A DNA stretch of 64,000 nt from Chloroflexota bacterium. Its GTDB lineage: Bacteria; Chloroflexota; Anaerolineae; UBA4142. Each line of letters starts with the position of its first letter. The stretch's first letter is position 1. Below the pieces are notes generated by a model. That model worked only from the letters and a program-made list of their open reading frames with translations, did no database searches and was not told the origin of the DNA. Location of the stretch: assembly GCA_016215025.1 (NCBI GenBank), contig JACRMI010000025.1:32192-96191 (forward strand), given 5' to 3'. Made by a program: the position numbers and the translations under genes. This document shows positions 44,901-54,816 of the stretch, one piece after another.

Positions 44901-46196
44901 CCCATACGTAATGGCAATGTTGCAGATTTTTTCGAATAACGCATCGCGCGATTTGACCCGAACGACGGTTTGGTTGACCTGGCTCAAGGTTGCGTACAAG
45001 CGCGTGAGATATTGAATGCGCGCTTCGGCTTGTTTCCGCTCGGTGATGTCTTGAATGGTGCAAACGACACTTTCCACGTTGCCCAACTCGTCGAGAATTG
45101 GAGCGCCGTTAATCGACAGAAACAGACGTTGACCATCCGGACTGGCAATGGCGTGTTGAACATCATGCACCGGACGACGGGTCGTCATCACTTGAACAAA
45201 GGGCAGTTGGTCGTCTGGGAAAGGCTTGCCATCGTAATCCGTGATCGACCAGACCGGCATATTGTAGGTGCGCTGACTGATTTCGTTTTTGCTCACACAT
45301 AGGACATGTTGCGCTTCAGTATTGGCAAACGTAATTTCGCCATTAGGATTCAGCAGCGTGATGCCGACGGGGCTGGTTTCCATGATGCGGCTCAACAGCG
45401 TGCGCTCTTGTTGGAGCGCTGCTTGCGCGCGTTTCTCATCTTCCAGAATACTCAGCAGCGCCCGACGCGATTTTTCTGACCGGTCAAGCAGCTTCGTGAT
45501 TTGTTTTTCATTCTCAGCCAACCGTGCGTTCGCGTTTTGCAAGTCAGCGGTGCGCGCGGCAACTTTATCTTCCAGGGTTTCGTTCGTCAACCGCAATTCT
45601 TGTTCCATGCGTTGGCGCATCGTCATTTCTTCCGCCAAGGCGTTGCAGGCTTTTTGCAGGCGACTTTGTCCCAAGATTTCATTTTTGAGAATGAGCGCAG
45701 CATAGCTAAAGAAGGCAGGCAATTGCTGAGATAGCTCTCGCATTCCCAGATGCAAACTTTCCATCTTCAGTACGCCGATCAAATCTTGCCCAACGACCAG
45801 TGGCACGCTCCATGTATACGCTTTGGTAAACTCGGCCGTTAGCATCTTGGTATCGCTGAATTCGTGCTCAAGCTCGACCGACTCGCGCGTCTCCACGACT
45901 TTTTTCACGAGGTCGTCTTCAATCGTGGTAAGCTGCTTACGGTTCCCGTAGACGTCGGCATAGAAAATCTCGTCGTCGATCCAGTAGTACAAAATGAGAT
46001 TGACGCCGCCAATGACATCACTGACCGCGTGCAGCGTATTCTCGATCGTTGGCTCAAGACCGGTCATCCCACTTATGCGATTCATCAACTGGATGGTCAA
46101 TTGGAGATTGGATTTATCGGCGGCTAGTTTTTTGACGCGATTCTCCAGCTTGGCAAGCTCTGCCTTGAATACCACCGTGAGTTCTGGCTCAGACAT
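38904..46196 (-). CDS. Giant sensor: nine PAS and six GAF domains ending in an HD-GYP phosphodiesterase
   Basis: 2430 residues, no membrane segment. After a coiled coil and a GAF domain come PAS, GAF, four PAS, two GAF, four PAS and two GAF domains (my count by the repeated ASExxFRxLVExS starts and DITERKRAEEAL ends). The last 180 residues are an HD-GYP domain with every key residue: HTQRVAEMS, HDIGKMGIPD, HHEKWDGTGYPRGLKG and DVWDAL. HD-GYP enzymes hydrolyse cyclic di-GMP to GMP or pGpG. No GGDEF or kinase domain is present. It lies 23 bases after the corrinoid methyltransferase gene, so it is probably its operon partner. The repeated PAS units look recently amplified. Confidence 0.93.
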   Translation of the reverse strand: MSEPELTVVFKAELAKLENRVKKLAADKSNLQLTIQLMNRISGMTGLEPTIENTLHAVSDVIGGVNLILYYWIDDEIFYADVYGNRKQLTTIEDDLVKKVVETRESVELEHEFSDTKMLTAEFTKAYTWSVPLVVGQDLIGVLKMESLHLGMRELSQQLPAFFSYAALILKNEILGQSRLQKACNALAEEMTMRQRMEQELRLTNETLEDKVAARTADLQNANARLAENEKQITKLLDRSEKSRRALLSILEDEKRAQAALQQERTLLSRIMETSPVGITLLNPNGEITFANTEAQHVLCVSKNEISQRTYNMPVWSITDYDGKPFPDDQLPFVQVMTTRRPVHDVQHAIASPDGQRLFLSINGAPILDELGNVESVVCTIQDITERKQAEARIQYLTRLYATLSQVNQTVVRVKSRDALFEKICNIAITYGQFQIARIVMIDEATGPVRLMAQAGELETDYPATQPNPLSKFDTAMQAAIASGKVVTLQDGESDIGSPSGAIRAAHSFAALPLRLNGEVVGALNLYALERDFFSQEELELLDEISLDISFALETMQAEEKRLQAEQALRESEQKFRNFVEQSSEGFTLTDEQGTVIEWNQARERITGLTASQVIGQKLWDVQYQMMPPERQMPAAYERNKQLTLDALRTGESFLFNNAIEAQVMDQSGVRHFIRQTIFPIRTNQGFRIGSVSIDITERKQVELQLLASEQLFRALVENSPDAIVRYDKEGRRIYVNPALQKALGFMESGDLLGKPPNDQASLDTASPRYIDCLQQVIETKTEIATEMPMRLPSGRIRWSHVRFVPEFSADGTLSSVLAIGRDIHEIKENEQRFRTLAESFPDLVVRFDRDYRYTYANPAVEKMFGIETQALIGKTMIEAKLLDEPSEIEKLVELVRRAFIEGVANKSEAEWNTQLGKRIFEIRHVPEKDAGGNVVSMLSIAHDITERKRADEALRASEERFRSFVEKANDLVYAISPNGVFTYVPPNWKNMLGYEISEVEGKSYEIFVHPDDLAICRAALNRAITTGESLTGIEYRVKHKNGNWLWHISNSSVIHDDEGRIISVLGIARDITERKRVEEALRFVAQRSWTANVEEFLPALVQYLGQTFGTEYVAVDRILPDAEVAETVALYAKGQIVPNIQYELKGTPCENVAGKNLCYYSHDVQKLFPEDTLLVDMQADSYIGIPLWSAEGKPIGLIAILDSKPITKPTSITDVLQIVATRAAAELERKQIEQERQDHLRFMESLDRINRAIQGTNDLEQMMRDVLDATLGIFDCDRAFLMYPCDPNATAWYSPMERNKPEYPGILALGKEIPMDPDVAETLRILLAADGPVQFGPGTSHPLPKDVSEQFGIQNFMSLALYPKMGSPWQFGIHQCSHARVWTAEEERLFREIGRRIGDALTSLVTYRDLQESEAKFSTVFRLSPVAICITRVSDGRFVDVNDALVRMAGYTREEFVDQRWDGLWLWTDRQQEINLEQLVATQDSIEGFEFDAQTKSGEPRTGLISIAQIELDGEKHFLSMIHDITERKRAEEAERESAERFRAVTESASEGIISIDSDGKIFYWNQAAHDIFGYTEEEILGKPLTAIMPEIFHGQYRDGLRQWTMYGQARTIGRTVEAIGLRQDNTEIPIELSVGTWQTREGTFYTGMVRNITERKHAEEALRASEARFRALVENSSEIITVLDLDGSVRYESPAHQRILGYTDEEMFRSYPLALVHEEDLPKLIALFIEGIDVPRYTAHAEYRMRHKDGSWRTFDMVASNLIDDPAVKGIVINSHDITERKRAEETLRLQATALQAAANSIIITDRDGIILWVNPAFTKLTGYTAEEAVGRSPNMLKSGKQDLAFYQHLWNTILSGNVWQGEVINRRKNGTLYTEEMLITPVHQSNGQITHFIATKQDVSERKQHENEREAILQISNALRAAISRADMLPLLLDQVNDLFHADGAIVTMSQPIFGKLLIESGRGTYGERYAGLVLSPGEGISGHVIATGKPYLCNDVHSDPTFAFPEMLDQVKSIACAPLNAQDYTIGALGIMRTTEITEQELRLLAGVADIAANAIRRTTLHEQTEQQLRRLTALHQIDTTISSSLDLRITLNVLLNNTINMLGVDAADILLYDPYSQELKYAAGHGFMTRNVEHCRVRLGQGQAGTAVIERRILSLPDLNQSSIPFQLASLLAEERFVSHFVAPLIAKGQVKGALEVFHRSRLEPQPEWLDFLETLATQAAIAIDNATLFDNLQNSNTELRLAYDATIEGWSRALDLRDHETEGHTQRVAEMSLRLARALGIKDEELTHMRRGALLHDIGKMGIPDNILLKAGALTDEERRIMQKHPTYAYELISPIAFLRQALDIPFCHHEKWDGTGYPRGLKGDQIPLAARAFAIVDVWDALRSDRPYRRAWSKEQVYHYIREQSGIHFDPHVVEAFFVLLET

Positions 46197-46219
46197 GGAA
46201 ACTCTCTTTCTGATGCTGC

Positions 46220-47257
46220 TCAGTTGATATACCGGCCATATTCATACGCCGCATCCAGCATCGTTCGAATATTTTCTTCGGGGATGCTGTAGGGCATGAC
46301 CCCTGTTCCGAAAAGAAACCGACCGCCGGGCTTGCCCGCTTCGATCATGCGCTTGACTTGGCTGCGGATTTCTTCGGGCGACCAATCGATGAGTTGGATG
46401 TCATTGATGACGCCACACGTCAAGCCACGTTCGGCGATGATTTTTTTGCCCTGGTCGATATCGTCAAACGGGCTAAGATAGTAAACGCCGATGCCGGTTC
46501 GTTCCAGGACTAGATTAATCACCGGGTTAAAGCGCGACATGCCGCAATAATACACAATGCCCTGCGCGCCTACGGCTTGAATATCTTTTTCGATCCAGGG
46601 CAGTGAATGCTCTTTGAAGAATTTCAAGGGGACCGTATCGGTCGAGCCGAACGGGTTTGAGTAAACGAGCACATCCGCTCCGGCTTGGCGATAGGCGGCG
46701 ATTTCGTTGACGAAAAGTGCATGGCATTTCTCCAAAAGCTCATTGCGCTCGGCGACCGGACCGATAAAGAGTAGCTGCATCCACTTGTCCATGCCCATCA
46801 GCAACGCGGGTAATGTCATCGAGGCCGTGATGTACGCGCAGATGGGATATTGGCCGCCCACTTGCGCGCGTAAAAGCTTGATACATTTCAGCGCTTCTTC
46901 AAACGCGGGATGAGCGGAAACATCGTCGGGAATTTGTAGCCGATGAATATCGTCGAGCGATTGGATGACCCGGTGCTCGACGTTGGGCGGACCATCCTTG
47001 GCAAAAAGAATTTTTTTGCAGCCAACCAACTCGGCCTCTTTACCAACGTAGAATAAACTCCAAACGTTGTCGTGTCCGTACTTTTCGCGCATGCGAAGTT
47101 GCGCCTCGGCCACGTATTCGCCATGAGAATAATAGTCTTGGAGGGAGATGCCTAGCTCCTTCGCGCCTTGGTCGAGCAAATTGCAAAACACGGGAATGCG
47201 GTCAGAGGTCTGCCCATTAATCGCCGCCGTTAGCCGTTCCATGCCGGTAATCATCAT
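46220..47257 (-). CDS. UroD/MtaA-family corrinoid-linked methyltransferase
   Basis: 345 residues of the uroporphyrinogen-decarboxylase superfamily (GMERLTAAINGQTSDRIPVFCN; later GVINDIQLIDWSPEEI and GGRFLFGTGVMPYSIPEENIRTM). True HemE has catalytic Asp and Arg residues in its first 90 positions that are not obvious here, and the gene overlaps that of a corrinoid protein by 4 bases (ATGA). It is therefore expected to move methyl groups to or from the corrinoid, as MtaA or veratrol-type enzymes do. The acceptor or donor is unknown. AGGAGGTGCA precedes the ATG. Confidence 0.88.
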   Translation of the reverse strand: MMITGMERLTAAINGQTSDRIPVFCNLLDQGAKELGISLQDYYSHGEYVAEAQLRMREKYGHDNVWSLFYVGKEAELVGCKKILFAKDGPPNVEHRVIQSLDDIHRLQIPDDVSAHPAFEEALKCIKLLRAQVGGQYPICAYITASMTLPALLMGMDKWMQLLFIGPVAERNELLEKCHALFVNEIAAYRQAGADVLVYSNPFGSTDTVPLKFFKEHSLPWIEKDIQAVGAQGIVYYCGMSRFNPVINLVLERTGIGVYYLSPFDDIDQGKKIIAERGLTCGVINDIQLIDWSPEEIRSQVKRMIEAGKPGGRFLFGTGVMPYSIPEENIRTMLDAAYEYGRYIN

Positions 47258-47919
47258 TGCACCTCCTTAAAAAGCTGCGTAATAACCTGTCCGGCGGTGA
47301 TGCCGTCCAAGGCCCACGCATCGGCTTGCACCGTCTTGTAAAGTTCAGGATCAAATCGATAGGGTGCGCCGCCAACAATGATCTTGATCCGGTCTTGCAG
47401 ATGGCGTTCCCTGAGAATCTGGCGCACGCGCAGGCAGCCATTCTCACCGCGAGCGGTATGCACCATCATCGACGAAATGCCAATGACCGGCGCATTGCGC
47501 GCTACGGCTTCATCGACAAAGCGTTCGGGCGAGACATTCACACCTAGATCGATAAACTCGATCATCCTGGCGTGGAGGCAGCCCATAACAATTTGCTTTC
47601 CAAGTGAGTGAAGATCGCCTTGTGCGGTCCCGATCACAATGCGTCCGATGCTGTGGGGTGGAATTTTGAACTTGGCGATCATCTCCTCGGTCACTTCAGC
47701 CGCGATTTGCGAGATCATAAAATGCTGCGCCAAGCTCAAATCAAAGCTTTCGCTGATCGAAGCGACAGTTCGCTCAAGCGCCGGAATCACCACTTGGAAT
47801 ACAATCTCTTCCGGTGAAAACCCGTCGTTCACGGCCGCATGAATCAGCGCAAGCGCCTTGACGCGATCCGTGTCGAAAGCCGCTTCGTTGTAAGCGGTAA
47901 TCAGTTGCTCGATATTCAT
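47254..47919 (-). CDS. Corrinoid (cobalamin-binding) methyl-carrier protein
   Basis: 221 residues of the MtaC/MtbC/MttC type: an N-terminal helical cap (about 1-85) and a B12-binding Rossmann domain. The base-off/His-on signature Asp-x-His-x-x-Gly is present as DLHSLG (about residues 103-108), with GVNVSPERFVDEA and IIVGGAPYRFD further on. It should carry a methyl group on cobalt and dock with the methyltransferase encoded immediately downstream. The SER/THR pair at the end of the B12 fold is not the usual GADAY: here QADAWALDG. No reductive activase (RamA) gene is nearby. Confidence 0.92.
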   Translation of the reverse strand: MNIEQLITAYNEAAFDTDRVKALALIHAAVNDGFSPEEIVFQVVIPALERTVASISESFDLSLAQHFMISQIAAEVTEEMIAKFKIPPHSIGRIVIGTAQGDLHSLGKQIVMGCLHARMIEFIDLGVNVSPERFVDEAVARNAPVIGISSMMVHTARGENGCLRVRQILRERHLQDRIKIIVGGAPYRFDPELYKTVQADAWALDGITAGQVITQLFKEVQ

Positions 47920-47964
47920 TCTACGTCCTCTCTGGGTAGAGCAATCCTCAATTCGGAGCGAGGG

Positions 47965-49212
47965 TCAACTGGGTTCAGTCACGGAATAACGACGTGCCTC
48001 GTCCAGCCGTTCGCACAACTGGTTGACTTCGAGTTTCAGTTCTTGAATGCGTCCTTCTCGATTCAGCGTGATGTCTTGCCAGCGCAAAAGTTCGTCGAGT
48101 TGCTGTTTGATTTTTTCTTCCGCTTGCCGCCGCTCGGTCATGTCTTGCGAGAGTACGGCCACGCCGATGATTTCGTCATCACTTTTGATCGGTCCATGCG
48201 ATACCTGAAAATAGCGCCGCGACTTGTACTCTTCACCGGAATATGCTTCCTCGACGAGTTGTTCGCCTGCCAATGCTCGATCCAAATTGCGCTTGGCAGT
48301 CTCGCGGTCTTGCTCCACAGTCATGTAATCCAACAGACTATGCCCGACCTCGATGTCTGCGCCGTAAATCAATTTCATCACGCGCGCATGACCGGTGTTG
48401 AAATTGGTGTACCGATACTGGCGGTCGACGGAAAAAATGAGTGCGGTCCCGCTCTCGATGAGACTGTGCAACGTGGAATATTGTTTTCGCAGAGCTTGTT
48501 CGGCGCGTTTGCTCTCGGTGATCTCTCTGCCGTATAAATTGACATAGCCCGCATTCTCAATCGGTACGATCATGAGCGAATAGACCAATTCGCCGCAAGA
48601 AATTTCCACAATGATCTTAGCTCTGCCGGTGAGGGCATCGACGATTCGAGTTTGCACCGATGCGGGCAAGTGGTCTCCTACTTGGCACGCCCAGTCCTTC
48701 AGCAACATTTGGCTAGCGGTGTTAGCATAGACCAGTCGTCCATCGAAGGTTGTCCGCATCACGGGATTGGGATTTTCTTCCGGAAAGCGCGCGAGGTTGG
48801 TGATTTCTTGCTCGGCCTTTTTACGTTCCCGCCGGTTCTCCGCCTCGCGCAAGGCGCGCGTGATCGCCGGAGCTAGCCGCGACAGTTTTTGCTTGAACAC
48901 ATAATCGGTTGCGCCTTCCACCAGCGCCTCGATTGCGGCGTCCTCGCCGATAACACCTGAGACAAAAACAAACGGGACCTGCGGACACAGTTCGAGCGTG
49001 AGCCGCAACGCGGACATGCCATCGTACTCGGGCAGTTGGTAATCCGCCAGAATTACGTCGAAGCCGCCTGTCCGCAGCGCGAGATTAAATTGGTCGCGAC
49101 TCTGAACCCGTGTGATGGTGTAATTCAACTGAGAGGCATCGAGCTTCGCTTGAACCAGTTCGGCGTCCGCCGCGTCATCTTCCAAGTGCAAAATTCGTAC
49201 CGAGTCATTCAT
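47965..49212 (-). CDS. Receiver-PAS-PAS regulator without an output domain
   Basis: 415 residues. The receiver (1-125) has the acidic pair LEDDAAD, phosphoacceptor Asp in ILADYQLPEYDG (about residue 55) and Lys in YVFKQK. Two PAS domains (about 150-255 and 265-380) and a short coiled coil follow; there is no kinase, cyclase or DNA-binding domain. It could act as a phosphorylation-controlled adaptor. First gene of the operon with the corrinoid protein, methyltransferase and giant HD-GYP sensor (45-base gap). Confidence 0.87.
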   Translation of the reverse strand: MNDSVRILHLEDDAADAELVQAKLDASQLNYTITRVQSRDQFNLALRTGGFDVILADYQLPEYDGMSALRLTLELCPQVPFVFVSGVIGEDAAIEALVEGATDYVFKQKLSRLAPAITRALREAENRRERKKAEQEITNLARFPEENPNPVMRTTFDGRLVYANTASQMLLKDWACQVGDHLPASVQTRIVDALTGRAKIIVEISCGELVYSLMIVPIENAGYVNLYGREITESKRAEQALRKQYSTLHSLIESGTALIFSVDRQYRYTNFNTGHARVMKLIYGADIEVGHSLLDYMTVEQDRETAKRNLDRALAGEQLVEEAYSGEEYKSRRYFQVSHGPIKSDDEIIGVAVLSQDMTERRQAEEKIKQQLDELLRWQDITLNREGRIQELKLEVNQLCERLDEARRYSVTEPS

Positions 49213-49302
49213 CTTTCATCGTTCCTTCTACTTGCTGTCAACGAATTGGGATGCGAAGGTGAGTTGTTGGTCTAGTCCCGCGCGAACGAAGAAGAGGCAT
49301 AG

Positions 49303-49334
49303 AAAAAAGGTCTCCAACACAGTTGTCAGAGACC
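49303..49334 (-). terminator. Terminator-like hairpin in the leader of the corrinoid operon
   Basis: On the minus strand GGTCTC (49334-49329) pairs with GAGACC (49314-49309), with inner ACA/TGT pairing, followed by six U residues (49308-49303). It lies about 90 bases before the ATG of the first operon gene and overlaps the stop codon of a small upstream frame. Confidence 0.65.
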
Positions 49335-49475
49335 ATCGCAGGGATTGTGAGGCAATCGGGCGAAAGAGTATTGGACGCACATCTGTCGGGGGAAGGGCAA
49401 AAGCGCGTTGCGTATGGTGAACCCAAGCGCGATGGATCGGGTCGCGCGAAATCGGCGATATGCACGATTGGTCAT
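49326..49475 (-). CDS. Possible 49-residue basic leader protein
   Basis: ATG at 49475 has GGAGA nine bases upstream and opens a 49-codon frame (MTNRAYRRFRATRSIALGF at its start) ending in TGA inside the terminator-like hairpin. It is strongly basic in its first half. It could be a leader peptide whose translation affects hairpin formation, or a chance frame; no homologue is known to me. Confidence 0.35.
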   Translation of the reverse strand: MTNRAYRRFRATRSIALGFTIRNALLPFPRQMCVQYSFARLPHNPCDGL

Positions 49476-49535
49476 ACTCACTTCTCCGTTGAAGCGACGC
49501 TAGCTCCAAATAGCAAGAGCCACGCTCATAATGTT

Positions 49536-49564
49536 ATTATACGCCCAAAATACCCGTTTGCCAA
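49536..49564 (-). promoter_or_regulatory. Sigma70-like promoter of the corrinoid/sensor operon
   Basis: On the minus strand TTGGCA (49564-49559) and a perfect TATAAT (49541-49536) are 17 bases apart. It implies a leader of about 320 bases before the ATG at 49212. The spacer 49213-49721 otherwise holds the small frame and hairpin described separately; no cobalamin riboswitch box was recognised. Confidence 0.72.
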
Positions 49565-49671
49565 AGTCCGTTATTTTCCCATGTCTGGCTCTGACAAGGT
49601 GTAGAGTCAGTATAGCAGTTGCCGTCGAATCTGTCCGCAAAGATTAGGTGAATGATACGTGAATTTTGCGT

Positions 49672-49710
49672 GAAGAAAACGGGCGGAATGCTTTTGACAT
49701 CCCGCCCGTT
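49672..49710 (-). terminator. Terminator of the beta-galactosidase gene
   Basis: AACGGGCGG (49678-49686) and CCGCCCGTT (49702-49710) form the stem; on the minus strand it is followed by GTTTTCTTC. Twelve bases after the lacZ stop. Confidence 0.8.
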
Positions 49711-49721
49711 CTTGTGTTGAT

Positions 49722-52908
<3,187 letters not shown>

Positions 52909-52925
52909 GCGTCCCATATAAAATT

Positions 52926-53648
52926 TCACACTGCTGCTCCGCTGCGTAGTTGTTCCATCCACCAATTCACGCGCATGGGAATCCAATCGAACATGGTTTC
53001 CCAGGGCACGAGCATGTCGCGGGAAATGTCCACGCGCTGGGTGAATCGCAACGACGGCGAAAACGCACGGCGGCGACAGTACGCCGTGGCAAGTTCGTCG
53101 TCGTGCGGCATCTTTTGAATTCGTCCGCCGTACATCGCTTGAACGAGCACGCCATCTTTCCCTGCTAGTTGTGTTGTTTCCTCGATCACTTTTTCCTTGA
53201 TTTCCAAAAACCAATCGGGCGAGGGAGCGAAAGCATGTTTGCCGGGTTGAGAATAAACGATGGGATGCGTACCCTCACGCGGCATCGAATCATCGTCGAG
53301 CGTCATGGGCGACCAGCCGCCGTGCCAACTCGCTTCGGAAAAAACAAGTTCGCCATTCGCGCCGACATAGCTCCACGTGTGTTCCAATTCGTAGAGATGT
53401 CCGATGTCCCAATCCATCCAGACCGCATACTCGATCGCGGATTCCCATTTGGGCAATCGTTGCCGTTCGATGCGCCGCTTGGGAAACGAAAGCGATTGCG
53501 CCTCGTCACGAAAAATCGTGTAACCAACCAAAAGGGGGAGGAAGGGTTCTTCGTCGGCGAAAAAAATGTGCGGCGCAAACCGAAAGGCGAGTTCGCGGTC
53601 GGCGCTGTCTAGAGTCGATAAAGGAACTTGAAAGCCATCGAGTGTCAT
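52926..53648 (-). CDS. Uncharacterised protein, possibly Vps62-like
   Basis: 240 residues, cytosolic by appearance. The opening LAFRFAPHIFFADEEPFLPLLVGYTIF recalls the Vps62-related pattern (RYAPxxxxxxxEPFxPxxV); aromatic-rich stretches (YAVWMDWDIGHLYELEHTWSYVG, HGGWSPM) follow. ATG at 53648 has a GGAG ribosome site six bases upstream; the longer frame runs into a double-hairpin repeat and is rejected. Same strand and upstream of lacZ, so perhaps in the sugar locus. Function unknown. Confidence 0.72.
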   Translation of the reverse strand: MTLDGFQVPLSTLDSADRELAFRFAPHIFFADEEPFLPLLVGYTIFRDEAQSLSFPKRRIERQRLPKWESAIEYAVWMDWDIGHLYELEHTWSYVGANGELVFSEASWHGGWSPMTLDDDSMPREGTHPIVYSQPGKHAFAPSPDWFLEIKEKVIEETTQLAGKDGVLVQAMYGGRIQKMPHDDELATAYCRRRAFSPSLRFTQRVDISRDMLVPWETMFDWIPMRVNWWMEQLRSGAAV

Positions 53649-53674
53649 ATTATTTTCTCCTGTGAAAAATGTAA

Positions 53675-53713
53675 GGCAAATTTCTAATTTGCCAGGCAAG
53701 TTGGAAACTTGCC
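53675..53713. repeat. Double-hairpin repeat, copy 2
   Basis: GGCAAATT-TCT-AATTTGCC followed by AGGCAAGTT-GGA-AACTTGCC. 36 of 38 bases match the copy at 23.974-24.011 kb. It is 27 bases upstream of the start of the minus-strand gene at 53648. Confidence 0.85.
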
Positions 53714-53798
53714 CACCCATCAAAGGGGAATTCTACGGAAGATTCTAACGCAATCGACTAGATTTTGCTAATTCTGGGTTGCACCTGAATGCTGATAT

Positions 53799-53826
53799 TT
53801 GTCAGTTGTCACAAAGCGGATAAAAT
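53799..53826 (+). promoter_or_regulatory. Sigma70-like promoter of the GNAT gene
   Basis: TTGTCA (53799-53804) and TAAAAT (53821-53826) with a 16-base spacer, 57 bases before the ATG at 53884. Confidence 0.55.
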
Positions 53827-53883
53827 AATACGTGTGCGCGTACTGGGACAGTGAGTTTGCGAAGGCAAGAAAGGGAAGGTGTG

Positions 53884-54318
53884 ATGCTGCGCGAGTTTCA
53901 TCCTGGCGATTTAGAGACCTGTGTTTGCTTGCTCATCGAAGCGTACAACGGAGAACCTTGGAACAATCATTGGACCAATGAAACAGCGACCAGATACTTG
54001 AAAGAGTTTGTATCCAATGAAAAGTTTGTGGGATTCGTCATCTGCGAAAAGGAAGTGATTGTGGGCGCGATGTTCGCCCATCAAAAGACGTGGTGGACAA
54101 AGGATGAGTTGTTTGTCGATGAATTATTTATCGCCCCACGTTTTCAAAGAAAAGGATACGGCGAAAAGCTTTTAGCGCACGCTGAAACCTATGCCCAATC
54201 AGAAGGATTGGCTGGATTGACGTTGTTAACCAATCGATATTTACCCGCGAAAACGTTTTACACGAAACATGGATATAAACCTGCCGAGCATATCATCTTC
54301 ATGTACAAGCAAGTGTAA
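53884..54318 (+). CDS. GNAT-family N-acetyltransferase
   Basis: 144 residues. GNAT core: LREFHPGDLETCVCLL, VIVGAMFAHQ, ELFVDELFIAPRFQRKGYGEKLL (acetyl-CoA loop RKGYGE), then TLLTNRYLPAKTFYTKHGYKPAEHI. Substrate unknown. ATG at 53884 lies five bases after GGAAGGTG. It is followed by a DinB-like gene after 24 bases. Confidence 0.86.
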   Translation: MLREFHPGDLETCVCLLIEAYNGEPWNNHWTNETATRYLKEFVSNEKFVGFVICEKEVIVGAMFAHQKTWWTKDELFVDELFIAPRFQRKGYGEKLLAHAETYAQSEGLAGLTLLTNRYLPAKTFYTKHGYKPAEHIIFMYKQV

Positions 54319-54342
54319 TGGCGTCATAAAGGTAACGAAACA

Positions 54343-54816
54343 ATGAAAGCTGAAATTATTAATCAGTACGCGCACACCTGGCGCGTGTTTGAAGGGATCG
54401 TCAAAGAATTTGATAAGGATGCATGGCTGCACACAGGATGTGGACCGAATACTCCAGCAGGCACGGCATTCCATATTCTGAAAGGCGTCAAATACTATAT
54501 CGAAGACGTGTCCACCATGTTTTTTCCTTCGGGCATTTCCTTTGAATGTAATCCAGCAACGATGAAGAGAGAAGAACTTCCATCGCCGAGTGACATTATC
54601 GCAGGCATCGGCGAGTTAAAGGTAAAAACTGAAAAATGGTTGTCTGAAATCGATTTGGATTCTGAAAACAAGTCGTTCAGATGGGCAGGGACAACCAAGT
54701 TGGGTGTCGTATTGTTTTTGCTGCGCCACAATCTTTATCACATTGGAGAATTGAGTTCTCTGCTGAATGAAAGCAAGAATGGCGTGGCAGAAGATAATTG
54801 GGTTAAAACACTCTGA
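54343..54816 (+). CDS. DinB-superfamily protein
   Basis: 157 residues forming a four-helix bundle of the DinB/YfiT type: ATGs at the start of helix 1 (INQYAHTWRVFEGIVKEF), HILKGVKYYIED with the first metal histidine, and RHNLYHIGELSSLLNE with the second pair. The family uses divalent metal and thiols as small-molecule transferases. Its stop overlaps the ATG of the GH51 gene (TGATG), so both are translated from one message. Confidence 0.8.
   Translation: MKAEIINQYAHTWRVFEGIVKEFDKDAWLHTGCGPNTPAGTAFHILKGVKYYIEDVSTMFFPSGISFECNPATMKREELPSPSDIIAGIGELKVKTEKWLSEIDLDSENKSFRWAGTTKLGVVLFLLRHNLYHIGELSSLLNESKNGVAEDNWVKTL

Noticed and set aside
49213..49721. Possible cobalamin riboswitch upstream of the corrinoid operon
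   Set aside because: I looked for the B12-box consensus (AGYCMGGAGACCKGCC-like) on the minus strand and found no convincing match; only a generic U-tract hairpin is present.
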